Positions 61,343 to 64,000 of a stretch of 64,000 nt of DNA are shown piece after piece. Made by a program: the position numbers and the translations under genes. How positions within the stretch are numbered: the first letter of the stretch is position 1; each line of letters begins with the position of its first letter. The notes under the pieces were generated by a model. It saw only the letters and a program-made list of their open reading frames with translations. It searched no databases and had not been told where the DNA came from. Origin of the DNA: Bostrychus sinensis (taxonomy: Eukaryota; Chordata; Actinopteri; Gobiiformes; Eleotridae); the NCBI GenBank assembly GCA_020698575.1, contig CM036240.1:23407711-23471710 (forward strand), in the 5' to 3' direction.

Positions 61343-61577
61343 GAAGCTTGTGGATATCATCAAAATTAATTAAAAATAGGGAAGGCTGATCTTAACACTT
61401 TCCCTTACAGCCACGCTTCTATACAATGAATGTTCTGGGGATTTGAGTTGAATTTCCAAAACTGGCCAAACCAGTGTCACACTTGCTCACCATGGCAGGC
61501 GACAAATCCAGCACTGCAAGTTGGTGAATATTAGTTCTTTAGAAAGTGTTATCAACCCATCTCCTCCTTGGGCTCGC

Positions 61578-61640
61578 ATGAAAAGAGGGAAATGCTTTAA
61601 CCTCCAGGGCAAGGCAGTGCTGAACATGTGTAAGTAATTT
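61578..61640. repeat. Unnamed repeat family, copy C
   Basis: AAATGCTTTAACCTCCAGGG then CAAGGCAGTGCTGAACATGT matches copy B (AAGTGCTCTAACCTCTGGGG ...) in the same orientation, about 430 bases downstream. Confidence 0.7.
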
Positions 61641-62189
61641 GTATGGAATAAATGACAGGATGATCTTATGACAGCAGCTGCCTGGGGCTTTGTTGTTGTC
61701 GGAGAAGAGGCAGCTTCTCTCCAGAGGACCAGCGGCACACTAGCCTTTTTAGCCGTCACTGCCGAGAACTATGTGTGAAGCATGAGGGCCCCGAGCGAGC
61801 AAGAGATATGAACATAGAAAGGTCAACACATAACAAAAACCACCAGCCGAGTCTCATCCTCCCTGGAGTTTTGAATTATTATCTTGGAAAAAACAGGAAT
61901 TTCTTTGTGGGGATGTTTTCTAGGGTCAGTGTTATAAGGAACAGTATCAACTAAAGAGCTTTTACTGTAGGTGTGAAAGTGTTACGCAGTTCAAAATTAC
62001 TTCATATTCACACAGAGCACATGTGTGAAAACTTGGGAAGCGACTGGGGAAATGTCTAACAGTGTGCAAGTAATGGGTCATATAGTTTTGTTTAGTGCCT
62101 GCTTTTCTCCTTTCTGATGTATAGGTATATATAGGAACGCCTTTTTCAGAACATCCCCATGTACATATATTTTTTTATCAAGTATGTTT

Positions 62190-62345
62190 TTTAAGGATAT
62201 TTTTGGTCTGTTATATGGCTTCATTAGACAGGACAGTGGAGTAGTGATAGGAAATCATAGGGGAGGGCATGGAGAGACACTAAATGGTCAGAGTCCAAGT
62301 CAGACTTGAACCCATAATGACAAGGCGAGCTGCCGGCACCCTGAA
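62190..62345 (-). repeat. SINE copy, antisense, first of three
   Basis: AAGGATATTTTTGGTCTGTT, ATTAGACAGGACAGTGGAG and GGGAGGGCATGGAGAGACAC, then GACTTGAACCCATAATGACA. This order matches an antisense fish tRNA-SINE (the sense version ends AATAAAGGC). The B-box antisense is the CTTGAACCC motif. Confidence 0.65.
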
Positions 62346-62379
62346 TGAGCTGCATGCTTTACCTTCAGAGCTGTACCGC

Positions 62380-62480
62380 TGCACTTTTTTAAAATTTAGA
62401 TATTTGCCTTTATTAGATAGAGACAGTTTAGCATACAGAACATCAGAGAGAGGAGTAGGGAATGACATGGAGCAAATCCT
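62380..62480 (-). repeat. SINE copy, antisense, second of three
   Basis: TATTTGCCTTTATTAGATAG then CAGAGAGAGGAGTAGGGAAT and GACATGGAGCAAAT parallel the previous copy without the tRNA part. Confidence 0.6.
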
Positions 62481-62879
62481 AACTTGTGTTGCATGAAGAT
62501 TTGTCACTTCACAAACTTGCAAAAATCCATCTTGTTCAGTACAAGGTTGGTTTTAAGTTTGCCAGCAGCGTCAAGCACTCTTAGCCATACATGCAAACAT
62601 GGCGCTGCCGAAAAACGTAACGTATGCTGCCATACATTTACAAAAACAACAAATATCCTCTGACAATATTGCTGAGTCATTGCTTGAATAAAACAAATCA
62701 TGGTGGACAGGTCACCAGCTTGTGCTTCATCCAATCATCCCCGAATATTCTACTGAACGTTCCTCCTCCTCCTTACAAACGCTTTCAACTGGACACATCT
62801 CAGACTGACATTAAGTTAGAACTCTGTGCTTGACAGAGTGCTACACATCAATCTTTTGCTACACATCAATCTTCAGCAA

Positions 62880-63102
62880 ATACACCTGAGCCTGGAATCG
62901 AACCAGGGTCAGTCCAAGTTACCAGGTGCCAGGTGCCCTTGTTTGTTTAAAGATATTTTTGGCTTTTGCCTTTATTTGAGGAAATCAAGGGGAGACAGGG
63001 GAATTACATGGAGCACACCGGCTCAAGCCGAGAATCAAACTCTGGTCGCTTCAGTCTGGGATGCTCTCTATGATGTGAGCCACATAGACACCCTCATATG
63101 TT
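62880..63102 (-). repeat. SINE copies, antisense, third of three with a separate B-box fragment
   Basis: CCTGGAATCGAACCAGGGTC at 62892-62911 has an exact antisense B box (GGTTCGATTCC on the minus strand). Then from 62948 AAGATATTTTTGGCTTTTGC, TTTATTTGAGGAAATCAAGG, ATTACATGGAGCACACC and GAGAATCAAACTCTGGTCGC repeat the family pattern. Confidence 0.65.
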
Positions 63103-64000
63103 TTTATTCTACATAAATGTCTCACAAAGATAAAACTTAATACTAGCTCCAGAGTCATGTTGACTGTATTGACTGCATCGCTTTGACAGAGCAGGTACAG
63201 ATTACGCATCTGTTCATTTCCTTGAGGTGAGCCAAAGAGCAGATGGATTGGACATTAAAAGATTTCAGAGCCGCCAACAACCATTTTTAAGAAAAAGGGG
63301 AAGAGGCGACATCCATTCAGGAAGGGGTAAGATTTAAAATGGCATGATTTCCCAAAGGCCTCAGTAGCTTAAAAGGCAGTTTGGGGTTTACAGTGAAAAA
63401 CAGCCGTCTTGCACTTGTCTGTAAAGATTCAGACAAACAAAGAGTCTACATAATAAAAAACAGTGACGCTCAAGGTCAAGTTGCTTATTAGTTGGATGCT
63501 CATTAAATTACCCAAATCGCTGGGGACCTCAATCAGGTAGATTCATGGAGCAGCGATCAGCCCACATGCTGGATATTGATACAGATGTAATTCATCACAG
63601 AATCTTATTTTGGCTTGTTCACTGCAGAGAAAACACCACCTGGAGAGATTCATAACAACCTTGGTCACACACTACATTTACATTTAGTGGATAAGAGAGG
63701 TACATTTTATCAGACATCTGTTCAACCTGCCTAATGTCAGACAGTTGGAACTGGAGCGCTCTCTCACAACCAAATAAAGTCACGAACTGTTTCTAACACT
63801 GTGCAGTGACTCGTGGTAAACTATTATCCAAGAATACCACATAAAACCAAATCATTCTTATAAAGCCTGCTGTCCCCACCGCTCTGGGCTTCGAGCTTCA
63901 GAGCTTATAAAGGGGTTTCCAAAGCCTTTAAGAGAGTTTGTGGCCTTGAGGTTAAGGTAACAGCTAATTGTTTCACTTGCATCCAGAAGACATTCACCGT

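Larger units (their letters stand above)
60313..64000. other. Intergenic with clustered repeats
   Basis: No exon is supported. Copies B and C of the 59.2/61.2 family and three antisense SINE-like copies are listed separately. 60420-61000 and 63110-64000 show nothing recognised; the window ends in unassigned sequence. Confidence 0.75.

Noticed and set aside
61001..61759. Two minus-strand frames sharing HMF-TALP words
   Set aside because: The shared residues come from the duplicated DNA of repeat copies B and C rather than from a protein family.

Overview
The window is vertebrate nuclear DNA, most probably from a ray-finned (teleost) fish. It has GT-AG split exons, long AT-rich introns, and many fish-type interspersed repeats: tRNA-headed SINEs and short hAT-, Harbinger-, Tc1- and TTAA-type elements without transposase. 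There is no bacterial or viral gene organisation. Most open frames in the window are chance frames or lie inside repeats.

One protein-coding gene is supported: anos1 (anosmin-1, KAL1), on the plus strand. Twelve exons between 14209 and 34316 join in frame into 591 residues. They cover the end of the cysteine-rich region, a WAP four-disulfide core, four fibronectin type III domains and a short histidine-rich tail. The exon with the start codon and signal peptide was not found and should lie upstream. A 3' UTR follows, with a good AATAAA at 35256. Two teleost paralogues (anos1a, anos1b) are known; I cannot tell which this is.

Layout: 1-14208 is probably part of intron 1 and carries several repeats. 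14209-34316 is the exon-bearing part, with repeats in its introns, notably a Harbinger-like element and a full SINE in intron 3. 35286-64000 is about 29 kb with no exon I can recognise. It is rich in short DNA transposons, several with readable target-site duplications, plus SINE fragments and a few GC-richer single-copy stretches that could be regulatory.

Anosmin-1 is a secreted, heparan-sulfate-binding matrix protein that affects FGF receptor signalling and the migration of olfactory axons and GnRH neurons. It is the only gene here, so nothing can be said about cooperation between genes. I found no new multi-gene system. The most intriguing non-gene item is a 763-bp element at 59546-60308, bounded by TTAA and inverted repeats, with an intact 55-codon frame ending at a potential splice donor. 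Family names for repeats are from memory of fish repeats and were not searched.
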